A DNA stretch of 43,548 nucleotides from Candidatus Endomicrobium macrotermitis. GTDB lineage: Bacteria; Elusimicrobiota; Endomicrobiia; Endomicrobiales; Endomicrobiaceae. This document shows, piece after piece, positions 16,973 through 25,565 of the stretch (within the stretch, counting starts at the first letter, position 1; each line of letters begins with the position of its first letter). A program made the position numbers and the translations under genes. The notes under the pieces were generated by a model. The model was not told where the DNA came from. It worked only from the letters and a program-made list of their open reading frames with translations, and ran no database searches. The stretch lies in contig JAISVT010000015.1 in assembly GCA_031271405.1 (NCBI GenBank), forward strand, positions 1-43,548. Reading direction: 5' to 3'.

Positions 16973-19446
16973 TTTTTTCTTTTGTACACCGTAATAAGTT
17001 CCGAAGACTCTGCCGGCTCATAATCGCCTATCATGTAATCGAACACTTCTTTCACGCTTTCCAGCCTTAAAACTCTCCACAGCGATTCGTTATATGTATA
17101 AACGTTCATATATTGAGGCGAAATAATATCCTGCCCGTACCGGCGTTTCATATCTTTATCGGCAAATAAGTACTGAGGTTTTAATAAATCGAACCTTTCT
17201 TTGATTTTATCGATTTCATCGCGCGTAACAAGCGCGTTTGCAATATCGTTATTATACAGATTGTTGTATTTGTCGGTTATCAGAAGCAAAAGCAAATCGT
17301 ACATTGAAATCATGGAAACCGAATTTTCATTTTGAGAATATTTTTCGATAAGCGCTTTTGAGCCGGCAAAAAAATCCGGATTCATTGTGGATATAAAATC
17401 CGTATTAGGCAAATCCCACTTGTAAGTAACGTGGTTTTTGAATACAGTATCGAACTTCCTTTTGGATTTTACAAAATCCCTGCCGTCGGATAAAAATATG
17501 CACAAAAACACCGCAGCAACAAGCGTAAAAATGAAATTTTTGCTTTTCGCGGAAATATTTTCGGAAATCATGCTTAAAAAAGCGGAAACGGTAAACGCCG
17601 CTATCACAAAAAGCGGCATAAAATGGTCTTTTTGCGGACAAGTTATATAGTAAAACAGCGCGCCCTGCAAATAAAACAAAAAGAACAGCGCGGTATATCT
17701 TTTTTCCGGAACGGCTTTACGGAAATATGCCGATAAAACGTATGCGGCAAATATTACGGACATTATCGCCAAAACTACCGAAGGGCTTACCGGAAAGCCC
17801 GCCATGCCGTATAAAAAATATTTTTGCGAAGCCTGCGCGCCCACATTGGAAAATACATATACCGGAACGGCAAGCGCGGGTATCAATGCCGAAACAACGA
17901 TATCGGTTTTGTTCTTTTCTAACAAGTATTTAATACCAAGGGTCAAAAACAATCCGCCCGATATAAAAATTCCGAAATGCGGATTTATCCCTATGGACAG
18001 CATAGCGAAAAATAACGCAATGAAAATATATTTTTTTTCATTGCCCTTAACATACATATATAAGAAAAACGCAACAAATATATCGAAAAAATGCCTCATC
18101 GGGTTATAGCCTACGGCAAGAACTATGTAAAAATAGCTTGTCCCCAGGCACGAAATTACAGCGGCAGCGGTATTGATAAATACGTATTTTATGTCTGCGA
18201 ACATTTTACGCGATATAAAAAAAGCGGCCAGAACGTAAAAAACGTAAAAAGAAAACGCGATCCTCATCATGGAGCCCAGGCTGAAGCTGCCCGATACCTG
18301 CATTATTTTGCCTATAAAGTAAGTGTTTAAAAAACCGTACATAAAATTTATTTCCCGTACGGGCTTATTCAGCTTAAACATTTCGTAACAGGGATTAAAA
18401 ACAAGCGTATTGTGATGCAGCACCCCCCTGTTAATTACCTGCCACTCCGTTTCAAGGGCGTTTACTTTTTTAAAGAACCTTTGCCGCGAGTCAAGCTGCT
18501 TCTTCTCCCGGTTCATTTTCTCATACAGCTTTAAAAGACTTTCTTTTTCTTCGTTATTTACCGCGATTTGCATCAATATCCCTAAATCGCTTTCCGGAAA
18601 AACTCCGGTTACGGCAAGCCTTTCGCCTGCCATAAAATAAACGGGCAGCACAGAAGCGTCCGTCAGATTGTTGATTTTTTGTATGTCTTTTTCCGTTATT
18701 GCTTTAAGGCTGACAAAAGTTTTAACGGCATCGGTATCGGAAAGATAAACGCTGTTGCCGGAATAAATGTCCTCATCTTTTCTAAAGTCAAATCTTTTAT
18801 GGTATCCCCATAGGCCGATTTCGTTTATGTATCCGAAATTATCAACTATAGAGCCGTCTTTGAGCTTTGTTTGTTCGGGAATGTTCAGGTATTCGTTTAT
18901 TATTTTAGGCGGAGAAAACACAAGAGGCGCAAATATAAAAAGAAAAAATACGGAAAAAATAAGCAAAGCGTAAAAAGATACTTTATCCGTTATTTTCGTA
19001 GGAATCGCCGAAATTTTTTCATATATGAATCCGTAGTTTATAAAAGGCGTAAACAGCAAAACCAGCCATACGGCCGATTTCGTGAAAGCATTAAAATCTA
19101 TCAAAAGGGCAAAATTTGCGGCCGCAAAGAACAAGAAGAAATAAAATTTGAATTTCGCGTCTTTGCTTTTAAACAAATCCGAATATTTTTTGTTGAAACC
19201 GTAAAAATAAAAAAATACGCCGGCAAAAACCAAAGTTACCGGCAGCAGCGCCAAATATACCGAAAAATACCTCATTTTTTCCGGAAAATACCATGCGTAT
19301 GCACCGGGCAGGGGGTCTATAAGTTCCGTAACCGGAACATACGAAACGCAAAACTGCAACACTGCGTTTAATAATCCGAAAAAAGCCAAGGCAAAAAAAA
19401 GAACGACGGCTTTTTTTTCGTTAAAGAATTCAACGGCTGCAGGCAT
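16969..19446 (-). CDS. Large multi-spanning membrane protein of unknown function (possibly GT-C type)
   Basis: I do not recognise the family. The 825 residues show about five N-terminal helices (to ~residue 180), a hydrophilic region of ~200 residues with VFPESDLGILM and many Lys/Glu, then eight or nine helices (~385-640), and a soluble C-terminal tail of ~170 residues that includes ISMYDLLLLL. The alternating membrane and extramembrane layout resembles GT-C glycosyltransferases or O-antigen membrane proteins, but no clear D-E motif was found. The ATG at 19446 is preceded by ACGGAG. It lies 136 bases after the second TPP gene on the same strand and may be the last gene of the CDP-sugar cluster. 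Confidence 0.6.
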   Translation of the reverse strand: MPAAVEFFNEKKAVVLFFALAFFGLLNAVLQFCVSYVPVTELIDPLPGAYAWYFPEKMRYFSVYLALLPVTLVFAGVFFYFYGFNKKYSDLFKSKDAKFKFYFFLFFAAANFALLIDFNAFTKSAVWLVLLFTPFINYGFIYEKISAIPTKITDKVSFYALLIFSVFFLFIFAPLVFSPPKIINEYLNIPEQTKLKDGSIVDNFGYINEIGLWGYHKRFDFRKDEDIYSGNSVYLSDTDAVKTFVSLKAITEKDIQKINNLTDASVLPVYFMAGERLAVTGVFPESDLGILMQIAVNNEEKESLLKLYEKMNREKKQLDSRQRFFKKVNALETEWQVINRGVLHHNTLVFNPCYEMFKLNKPVREINFMYGFLNTYFIGKIMQVSGSFSLGSMMRIAFSFYVFYVLAAFFISRKMFADIKYVFINTAAAVISCLGTSYFYIVLAVGYNPMRHFFDIFVAFFLYMYVKGNEKKYIFIALFFAMLSIGINPHFGIFISGGLFLTLGIKYLLEKNKTDIVVSALIPALAVPVYVFSNVGAQASQKYFLYGMAGFPVSPSVVLAIMSVIFAAYVLSAYFRKAVPEKRYTALFFLFYLQGALFYYITCPQKDHFMPLFVIAAFTVSAFLSMISENISAKSKNFIFTLVAAVFLCIFLSDGRDFVKSKRKFDTVFKNHVTYKWDLPNTDFISTMNPDFFAGSKALIEKYSQNENSVSMISMYDLLLLLITDKYNNLYNNDIANALVTRDEIDKIKERFDLLKPQYLFADKDMKRRYGQDIISPQYMNVYTYNESLWRVLRLESVKEVFDYMIGDYEPAESSELITVYKRKN

Positions 19447-19495
19447 TGTTTTATTCTCCGTAACAAATTATTAACAAACGCGCGCCGGAAAAATC

Positions 19496-19575
19496 TGTCA
19501 TCCGCAGGGGCTATAAATAGCGTCTTTTCTACAGACTCTGCGATGGACGATTGTCTCCGCAGAGTGACAAACGGC
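19496..19575. repeat. Palindromic repeat between the TPP gene and the large membrane gene
   Basis: The 136-base spacer holds ACTCTGCG (19535-19542) and CGCAGAGT (19558-19565), a perfect 8-bp inverted repeat with a 15-base loop. It is bordered by TGTCA/TGACA-type ends like other palindromes in the window. No T-run follows the stem on the minus strand, so it is not a clear terminator. Confidence 0.55.
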
Positions 19576-19582
19576 TGTCAGT

Positions 19583-21406
19583 TTATTTTAAAATATTTTC
19601 TTCAAACTCTTTTCTGTCCAAAAAAGGGTACATATCTTCAAGAGGCGGCGAAACGATTGTCCCGTCTTTAAGTTTTTTTGAAGACAGCTTCGGAGAAAAC
19701 GCATAGTCTTTTTCAACTTCGACCGCGCATATCACGGGACATTTTGAAGCGATAACTTTTTTTACGGTTTCGCTTATCTTTTCAGGTTCGGACAACCGCA
19801 CGGATTTGATTTCGAACGCTTTGGCGATTTTATCAAAATCCGGCAAAGAAACGCCGCTTTCGGGCCCGCAGGCTGTAAACCGGCCTTTAAAAAAGTTTTT
19901 CTGCGTCTGTTTAATGGACGAATAGCCGCCGTTAGATATTACAAAAACTTTTACCGGCAGATTATGGTGTTTTATTGTTTGGAGTTCCTGAAGGTTCATC
20001 ATAATGCTTCCGTCTCCGGCTATGCAGACCACATTGCGTTTTCCGTTTACGGCCAGGATTGCTCCTATGCCTGCGGGCAAATCGTATCCCATAGACGCGT
20101 TTCCCGAATTGGTTATAAAGCGCTGTCCTTTTTTTATTTCCGCCGTTTGAAACGCGCATACCGTAGCAGTCGCGTTCGCCATTACGCAAATATCGTTTTC
20201 TTTAAGATGCCCGGTCAGTTTTCTTATAAAATAATACGGGTTTATGACATTATTTTTATTTTTGTATTCTTCGGCTTTTTCAAAAGAATATTTTTGTTTC
20301 AGGTTTTGACAGAATTCGAGCCAGCCGGATCCGCTTTTTGAAACGCCGGATTGCTTCGTCAAGACTTCGTCTTTCCTCGCAATGACAGCCTTTAAAAGTT
20401 CGGGAAGAAAATCCGCTAGATCGGCATTTACTTTTAAGTCCGCTTTTACGGTTTTTTTGCCGAGTTCAGCTTTATCTATATCGACCGCTATTTTATATGC
20501 GTTTTTTGCGAAACTTTTCCAGTTGTAGCTTGTTTGCCTTATGTTATTTCTTGTTCCGAGAAACAATACCGTATCCGCGTTTTGAAGCGCGAAATTTCCG
20601 GCTCTCTGCCCTATCGAGCCTATGCGGCCTATGAAGTTTTTATTGTCCGATTCGATAATGTCAAACCCGTTTAAAGTCGTTACAACGGGAATATTCGTTC
20701 TTGAAACAAGATTTTTGAAGTTTTGTATTTGGCCTGACAGCCTTATGCCGTGTCCCGCTACTATCAACGGGCGGCGGGACGCAAGGAGTTTGGAAATTGT
20801 TTTTCCGGCCGCCGCGGCGCTGCCGCCTTTTGCGGAGAAACCTTTTTCCGCAGAAAAAGATTTCAGTTTTTTCTCATCTACCATAGCCGCCTGAACGTCT
20901 GCGGGTATGTCCAGCCACACGGGGCCTTTTCTTCCGTTTTGAGCAAGCCATACGGCTTTATCCAAATGATATTTGACCGTGTCCGGGGAAGTTACCATTA
21001 CGGCATATTTTACAAGCGGTTTTACCACGGAAATTATGTCGGCTTCCTGATCTCCAAGCTGTCTCAAAGGCAAATCCGGGCAAGACGCGGCCGTCGTTTC
21101 AAATTTCACCTGTCCGGAAATATAAAGCACGGGAACTGAATCAGTCCACTGTCCGAAAACCCCGTTTAAACAGTTAAGCCCGCCGGGACCGGTTGTAACG
21201 TTTACTAAGGCAAGTTTTTGGTTTACTCTTGCGTAACCCTCGGCGGCCATGGAGCAGGCCTGCTCGTGGTGATTTGCAGTATAAGGAATATATCTTCCAA
21301 GGCTGTCGTTTAAGTGCATGGCTCCGCCGCCGGATACCATGAAAAAATGATTTACCTTATGATATTCTTTCAGCCTTTTGGCAATATAATCGGATAACTT
21401 TATCAT
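19583..21406 (-). CDS. YerE-like thiamine-diphosphate enzyme (paralog 2) in the CDP-sugar cluster
   Basis: A 607-residue ThDP enzyme, homologous along its whole length to the copy at 4489-6270. The catalytic Glu is E48 in NHHEQACSMAAEGYA; the cofactor motif is GDGSIMMNLQELQ with SNGGY. The family includes YerE, which attaches an acetyl unit from pyruvate to CDP-3,6-dideoxy-4-hexulose. Because rfbF, rfbG and rfbH lie on the same strand just upstream, a branched CDP-sugar product is plausible. Residues 341-353 are encoded by a 39-bp dispersed palindromic repeat inserted in frame, in a linker that is shorter in the paralog. The catalytic domains on both sides look intact. Confidence 0.82.
   Translation of the reverse strand: MIKLSDYIAKRLKEYHKVNHFFMVSGGGAMHLNDSLGRYIPYTANHHEQACSMAAEGYARVNQKLALVNVTTGPGGLNCLNGVFGQWTDSVPVLYISGQVKFETTAASCPDLPLRQLGDQEADIISVVKPLVKYAVMVTSPDTVKYHLDKAVWLAQNGRKGPVWLDIPADVQAAMVDEKKLKSFSAEKGFSAKGGSAAAAGKTISKLLASRRPLIVAGHGIRLSGQIQNFKNLVSRTNIPVVTTLNGFDIIESDNKNFIGRIGSIGQRAGNFALQNADTVLFLGTRNNIRQTSYNWKSFAKNAYKIAVDIDKAELGKKTVKADLKVNADLADFLPELLKAVIARKDEVLTKQSGVSKSGSGWLEFCQNLKQKYSFEKAEEYKNKNNVINPYYFIRKLTGHLKENDICVMANATATVCAFQTAEIKKGQRFITNSGNASMGYDLPAGIGAILAVNGKRNVVCIAGDGSIMMNLQELQTIKHHNLPVKVFVISNGGYSSIKQTQKNFFKGRFTACGPESGVSLPDFDKIAKAFEIKSVRLSEPEKISETVKKVIASKCPVICAVEVEKDYAFSPKLSSKKLKDGTIVSPPLEDMYPFLDRKEFEENILK
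20348..20386 (-). repeat. 39-bp palindromic repeat inside a coding sequence
   Basis: Read on the minus strand it starts GTCATTGCGAGG and ends GACGAAGCAATCC. ATTGC/GCAAT and AAGAC/GTCTT form nested inverted arms. It contributes exactly 13 codons (V341 to S353) of the second TPP gene. The same end sequences (GGATTGCTT and GCAATGAC) occur in the rpoC-rpsL spacer at 27999-28049. Confidence 0.8.
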
Positions 21407-21444
21407 TTTAATTTAAATGCGCGATCATTGTTTATTAATACTTC

Positions 21445-21514
21445 CCGCCGGCAATGCCGGCGGCTTGCACTGCCGCTTCCTGACTGTCATTCCCGAATGT
21501 TTTTATCGGGGACG
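21445..21514. repeat. Two hairpin repeats between the NeuB-like and TPP genes
   Basis: CCGCCGGC-AAT-GCCGGCGG (21445-21463) is a perfect 8-bp stem with a 3-base loop. TGTCATTCCCGA...TCGGGGA (21485-21512) is a second stem-loop with the TGTCATTCC end seen at 36776. Neither is followed by a T-run, so they are probably dispersed repeats or mRNA stability elements and not intrinsic terminators. The rest of the 134-base spacer shows nothing recognisable. Confidence 0.6.
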
Positions 21515-21540
21515 GCAAACAACCGGATCTTAACTGCGCG

Positions 21541-22626
21541 TTAAAGCCCTCTTTCGCAAATTTTCTTTCTAAGGCTTTCATTATAAGCATAGGGAGAATC
21601 GATATCGTCAATTTTTATGGGAGCGTCTTTTTTTACCGGTTTAAGCAGCACTTCTCCGTTCATAAGTTCGCGGCATGAAATTTGCCCTTTCTGCAGAGGT
21701 ATCGCCAAATAAACATCTTCGTCGGTAAGGACATCGCCTTTTTTAAGATTATGTCTTGCGTAAACGCCGCGTACCAGATCGTTCAGATATTCGATCTCTC
21801 TTTTTGGAGGGATTCTTTTTAATTCCCCTGAACTTCCGCACAGCTCTTTGGCCTTTTGATAAGCTTTCATCCATCTGTCTATATCGGAAGGAGCCGAGCA
21901 ATAAGGAGACATCTCTTTATCGTCGTCATATTCGATATCGACATGCCTTTCAAACGTTCTTGCGCCTTTCGCGTATGCGATAAGCATGGCGGATTCTATG
22001 TCTTCGTTGCGTTCGTGCGTGGAAAAACCTATGATGTGTCCCGGATAACGGTTTTTTAAAAAATCTATCTGGTTTAATTCCAGTTCGTATTTTTCGGAAG
22101 GGTAGAGCGAAACGCAATGGTTTATGGCAAGCGGGATATTTCTGTTGTCAAAAAATTTGACTATGTCGTCTATATCTTTAAGAGACGACCCTCCTGTCGA
22201 AAAAATCGCGGGTTTTCTTGTTTTTGCGATCTTTTCAATCAATACCCAGTCGTTGATGTCCGAAGAAGCTATTTTTATTATATCGATTCCCAGATTTACG
22301 CACACGTCTACCGACACTTCGTCAAACGGCGTGGAAATAGTAATCGCCCCGGATTTTTTTATCGCTTCGGTCAAAACGGTATAGTCGTCGTAACTCATTT
22401 TTGTCTGAAGGGTTTTGTTGATATACCTTATGTCGTCCCTGCCTTTAAAATCTTCATGGACAAACGTGTCCACATCCCTAAACTGCAGTTTTATTGCGGT
22501 ACGAACGTTATTGAATCTTATTATTCTCGAAAAATCAGTTATTATTTTTTTCCCTCTTTCTATGTTTCCCCAATGGTTGTTGGCAAGTTCCAAAACGAAT
22601 AAATCTTCAAAGATCGTATTTTTCAT
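21541..22626 (-). CDS. Divergent NeuB-family (PEP-condensing) sugar synthase with SAF domain
   Basis: A 361-residue relative of sialic/legionaminic acid synthases. Retained features are the active-site Glu in LELANNHWG (E13), Lys in AIKLQF (K46), STPFDEVS, KIASSDIND, STGGSS, the metal-binding His in NHCVSLYPSEKY, and a C-terminal SAF-like domain (GVYARHNLKKGD). Differences from canonical NeuB are GFSTHE in place of GYSDHT, ERHVDIE in place of EKHFTLD, and no GPDH motif, with DDDKEMSPYCSAP in its position. Chemistry is probably still PEP addition to an aldehyde or hydrolysed sugar, but with a different acceptor from LegI. It lies between the HAD remnant (3-base gap) and the TPP gene, inside the CDP-hexose cluster. 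Confidence 0.78.
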   Translation of the reverse strand: MKNTIFEDLFVLELANNHWGNIERGKKIITDFSRIIRFNNVRTAIKLQFRDVDTFVHEDFKGRDDIRYINKTLQTKMSYDDYTVLTEAIKKSGAITISTPFDEVSVDVCVNLGIDIIKIASSDINDWVLIEKIAKTRKPAIFSTGGSSLKDIDDIVKFFDNRNIPLAINHCVSLYPSEKYELELNQIDFLKNRYPGHIIGFSTHERNEDIESAMLIAYAKGARTFERHVDIEYDDDKEMSPYCSAPSDIDRWMKAYQKAKELCGSSGELKRIPPKREIEYLNDLVRGVYARHNLKKGDVLTDEDVYLAIPLQKGQISCRELMNGEVLLKPVKKDAPIKIDDIDSPYAYNESLRKKICERGL

Positions 22627-22629
22627 TTT

Positions 22630-22929
22630 TTATCCTTTCAAACCCGTTCCCGTAATTTCCGAAATGGCCGTATAGATCCCTATGACATCATCGCATTTTT
22701 TATCGGCATTTTCAAATTCGCAAGCGCCGCCGTAACCGTATAAAACCGTGCGTATCATTTTATCCGGCGGCAGGCCTGTTTCGATATGCGTTCCGGACGC
22801 GATACGGCAACCGTTTTCGGCAATCGCTCTTACGATATCGTAAGCGGAATCCGTTAAAGTGCCGTCCAAATCGAACAGGATATTTTTTATTTTGCTTTTC
22901 TTTTCAAGCTTTATTACGGAAGAAATCAT
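22630..22929 (-). CDS. Short HAD-superfamily hydrolase, apparently truncated
   Basis: The 99 residues begin with a short basic lead and then HAD motif I, ILFDLDGTLTDSA, with both catalytic aspartates. The next ~60 residues resemble the cap region of phosphoglycolate-phosphatase-like enzymes, then the frame stops at GTGLKG. HAD motifs II, III and IV, expected over another ~110 residues, are absent, and the next gene begins three bases later, so the missing part is not hidden in another frame nearby. The ATG overlaps the rfbH stop by four bases (ATGA), so it is probably still translated. It may be a deletion remnant or a small protein with a new role; phosphatase activity is doubtful. Confidence 0.6.
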   Translation of the reverse strand: MISSVIKLEKKSKIKNILFDLDGTLTDSAYDIVRAIAENGCRIASGTHIETGLPPDKMIRTVLYGYGGACEFENADKKCDDVIGIYTAISEITGTGLKG

Positions 22930-24296
22930 TTTACGGAAAGATTGTCAAAAAACTCTTTAAATTTGGAAACTGCGTATTCAAGATGTTTTTCGCTCAGGCC
23001 GGGCCATACGCCTATCCAGAAAGTCGAATTCAGCACGGTGTCGGTATTGGGAAGCATATTATAATCCTGCTCGGTCAAAGAGTTCGATTTCAAGAGAGCC
23101 GAATTCCTTATTCTCATTTCTATTTCATTATCCGTAAATACGGGCTGCCTTAACAAATTGCCGGCAAAAAGCTGCCTTGTGCCTATATTATTTTCTTCCA
23201 AAAATTTTACAAGCTCCATTTTTTTGAATTTATCGTTAGGCTTGACCGTAATCGTAAACCCGAACCACGAAGGCTGAGCATTGTCAGGAGTTTCGGGAAG
23301 TATCAAATAGTCTTTAAATTTTTCAAGTTCCCTGTAAAGATATTTAAAATTTTCATTTCTTTTTTCCATAAAACCGTTTAAACGTTTAAGCTGCGCCGAA
23401 CCGCAAGCCGCCTGCCAGTCGGTTATTTTAAGGTTATACCCCAAATGCGAATAAACGTATTTATGGTCGTAACCGAGCGGCATATTTCCGAACTGCATCG
23501 TAAATCTTTTCCTGCACGTATCGTCTTTTCCGGGCGCGCACCAGCAGTCCCTTCCCCAGTCGCGAAACGACATTATTATTTTATACAACCGGGAGTCGTT
23601 TGTAACGACCGCTCCGCCTTCGCCCATTGTTATGTGATGAGCCGGATAAAAACTGAACGTCCCTATATGTCCGGCCGTACCGGTAAATTTTCCGTTAAAT
23701 TTCGAGCCGAGCGCGTCGCACGAATCTTCTATAAGCCACAAACCGCGCTTATCGCATATTTGTTTTAATTTGTCCAAATCGAAAACGCTGCCCAAAGTGT
23801 GCGCCACAAAAACGGCTTTTGTTTTGGGCGTCAGCGCTTCTTCCACCTGATTTAAGGCTATATTGTAATTGCCTATTTCAACGTCAACAAATACCGGCAC
23901 AAGCCCGTTTTGGATAATCGGCGTAACGGTTGTAGGAAAACCCGCGGCAACGGTAATGACTTCATCGCCTTTTTTGAGCCGTTTGTCTCCCAGCTTGTGG
24001 GAAGTCAGCGCCGCAACGGCAAGTAAATTTGCAGATGAACCGGAATTGGCTGTAAGCGCGTGTTTTACGCCCAGATAAGAAGCAAATTCTTTTTCAAACT
24101 CATCGTTAAACCTGCCCGCCGTAAGCCACATATCGAGCGAAGCGTCTATCATATTTTTAAGCTCTTCGCCGCCCAGCAATTTGCCCGAAACGGCAATATA
24201 TTTGCCGGATTTTACGTCCGGTTTTGCAATACAATAATATATGCCCGCCAAAAACTTTATACACGCTTTTAAAAAATTTGAAATTATTTTTTTCAT
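22926..24296 (-). CDS. rfbH: CDP-4-dehydro-6-deoxyglucose 3-dehydratase (E1)
   Basis: A PMP/[2Fe-2S] enzyme that removes the C3 hydroxyl from CDP-4-keto-6-deoxyglucose on the way to 3,6-dideoxyhexoses. The 456 residues include H220 in FYPAHHITMGEGG where DegT aminotransferases have Lys. They also have C193, C251, C253 and C261, the exact C-x57-C-x-C-x7-C pattern of the Yersinia E1 iron-sulfur site. This makes the call firm. The N-terminal ~28 residues are hydrophobic and unusual. It lies downstream of rfbF and rfbG across a 163-base spacer with a palindrome, and its stop overlaps the HAD gene. The partner reductase E3 is not seen in the window. Confidence 0.95.
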   Translation of the reverse strand: MKKIISNFLKACIKFLAGIYYCIAKPDVKSGKYIAVSGKLLGGEELKNMIDASLDMWLTAGRFNDEFEKEFASYLGVKHALTANSGSSANLLAVAALTSHKLGDKRLKKGDEVITVAAGFPTTVTPIIQNGLVPVFVDVEIGNYNIALNQVEEALTPKTKAVFVAHTLGSVFDLDKLKQICDKRGLWLIEDSCDALGSKFNGKFTGTAGHIGTFSFYPAHHITMGEGGAVVTNDSRLYKIIMSFRDWGRDCWCAPGKDDTCRKRFTMQFGNMPLGYDHKYVYSHLGYNLKITDWQAACGSAQLKRLNGFMEKRNENFKYLYRELEKFKDYLILPETPDNAQPSWFGFTITVKPNDKFKKMELVKFLEENNIGTRQLFAGNLLRQPVFTDNEIEMRIRNSALLKSNSLTEQDYNMLPNTDTVLNSTFWIGVWPGLSEKHLEYAVSKFKEFFDNLSVK

Positions 24297-24459
24297 AATA
24301 TGTTCTCTATAAAAGCCCCGTATGATCCGATTGTTGTCTCCGGGGGAGATTTAAAAACAGCCCGGATCCCGTGTCAGGCACGGGATGACAGCATTGTGTT
24401 TATGCAGAACCTATTAATTTATCGACACTGCGGCTCCGCACAGCGGGGCGCATAATTTT
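24297..24459. repeat. rfbG-rfbH spacer with palindromic repeat
   Basis: ATCCCGTG-tcagg-CACGGGAT (24366-24386) is a perfect 8-bp stem followed by GACA. It matches the general style of the TGTCA-ended palindromes at 21485 and 36776. A smaller inverted pair, TGCGG-ct-CCGCA, lies near 24428. No T-run follows, so rfbF-rfbG transcripts may continue into rfbH. Confidence 0.6.
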
Positions 24460-25563
24460 TCAAGATCCGGTTCCGAAACTTATCTGCTCCGCATATTCGT
24501 TTATTTGCTTATTTGAAAATTTCAGCATATCTTCGCCGTCATTATACGCTTTATACCACTTCATCGTTTCGTCTATGGCTTTTGTTACCGTATATATGGG
24601 CTCCCAGTTTAATTCTTTATCGGCTTTTTCTATACACAGCTGTAATAATCCGGCTTCGTGCGGGTGTTCCCCTTTATCTATCGAATAACTGCCTTTTTTC
24701 AAAATTTTTATTGCTTCTTTTACAACGTTTTCCACCGTAATAACCGAACTTTCGTAAGGCCCGAAATTATAGGCCGACGCATACTTTGCGGCCGAATTTC
24801 TGTCTTTTGACAAAAGTTTAACGCCTAAAAGCAAATATCCCGACAAAGGCTCTAAAACAAACTGCCACGGGCGCACGGCGTCCGGGTTTCTCAAAACTAT
24901 TTTCTCGCCCGAATAAATCGCTTTAATAAAATCCGGGATAAGCCTGTCTAAAGAATAATCCCCGCCGCCGATAACGTTGCCGGCCCTTGCCGAAGCCAAA
25001 GCCGTATTGTGTTTTACGCCGATATGAGCAGGATTAAAAAACGAACTCCTGAAAGAAGACGTTACAAGCTCGGAACACGCTTTCGAGTTGCTGTACGGAT
25101 CGTAGCCGCCCATAGGGTCGGTTTCTTTATAAGCGTAATTTTCTTCTTTGTTGTGGTAGCATTTGTCGGTAGTAACGTTTACTATGGCTTCTACGCCGCC
25201 CGACATTCTTGCCGCTTCCAAAACATTTACTACGCCCATAACGTTAGTTTGATATGTTTCCAGCGGAGTTTTATATGAAACTCTGACCAAAGGCTGGGCT
25301 GCAAGATGAAAAATAATATCCGGCTTAAAAGAACCTACCGACTTTTTTAAATTTTCAAAATCGCGTACATCGCCTAATATATGCTTTTTTACCTTTTTAT
25401 CCAAACCCAAAATATTAAATAACGCCGGCTCGGTATCGGGCGCGAGCGAATATCCGCAGACTTCAGCCCCTAAATTTGTAAGCCAAAGCGCAAGCCACGA
25501 GCCTTTAAAACCCGTATGTCCCGTTAAAAAAACTTTTTTGCCCTTATAAATATCAAAATCCAC
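24460..25563 (-). CDS. rfbG: CDP-glucose 4,6-dehydratase
   Basis: Converts CDP-glucose to CDP-4-keto-6-deoxyglucose with bound NAD+. An extended SDR with FLTGHTGFKGSWLALWL, the diagnostic RfbG N-terminus, then TTDKCYHNKE, the Tyr/Lys pair in YDPYSNSKACSE, RAGNVIGGGDYS and RPWQFVLEPLSGY. The GTG at 25563 is chosen because it gives a start only a few residues before the Rossmann strand, as in Salmonella RfbG. A GTG at 25575, overlapping the rfbF end, would add four residues and is nearly as likely. The order rfbF-rfbG-rfbH is the classical 3,6-dideoxyhexose arrangement. Confidence 0.95.
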   Translation of the reverse strand: MDFDIYKGKKVFLTGHTGFKGSWLALWLTNLGAEVCGYSLAPDTEPALFNILGLDKKVKKHILGDVRDFENLKKSVGSFKPDIIFHLAAQPLVRVSYKTPLETYQTNVMGVVNVLEAARMSGGVEAIVNVTTDKCYHNKEENYAYKETDPMGGYDPYSNSKACSELVTSSFRSSFFNPAHIGVKHNTALASARAGNVIGGGDYSLDRLIPDFIKAIYSGEKIVLRNPDAVRPWQFVLEPLSGYLLLGVKLLSKDRNSAAKYASAYNFGPYESSVITVENVVKEAIKILKKGSYSIDKGEHPHEAGLLQLCIEKADKELNWEPIYTVTKAIDETMKWYKAYNDGEDMLKFSNKQINEYAEQISFGTGS

Positions 25564-25565
25564 GG

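Noticed and set aside
18871-19371. 166-codon plus-strand frame
   Set aside because: It is antisense to the large membrane protein, with biased Arg/Lys/Tyr composition and no domain character.
22926-24296. Sugar aminotransferase
   Set aside because: The PLP lysine is replaced by H220 and the C-x57-C-x-C-x7-C cysteines are present, so it is the RfbH dehydratase.
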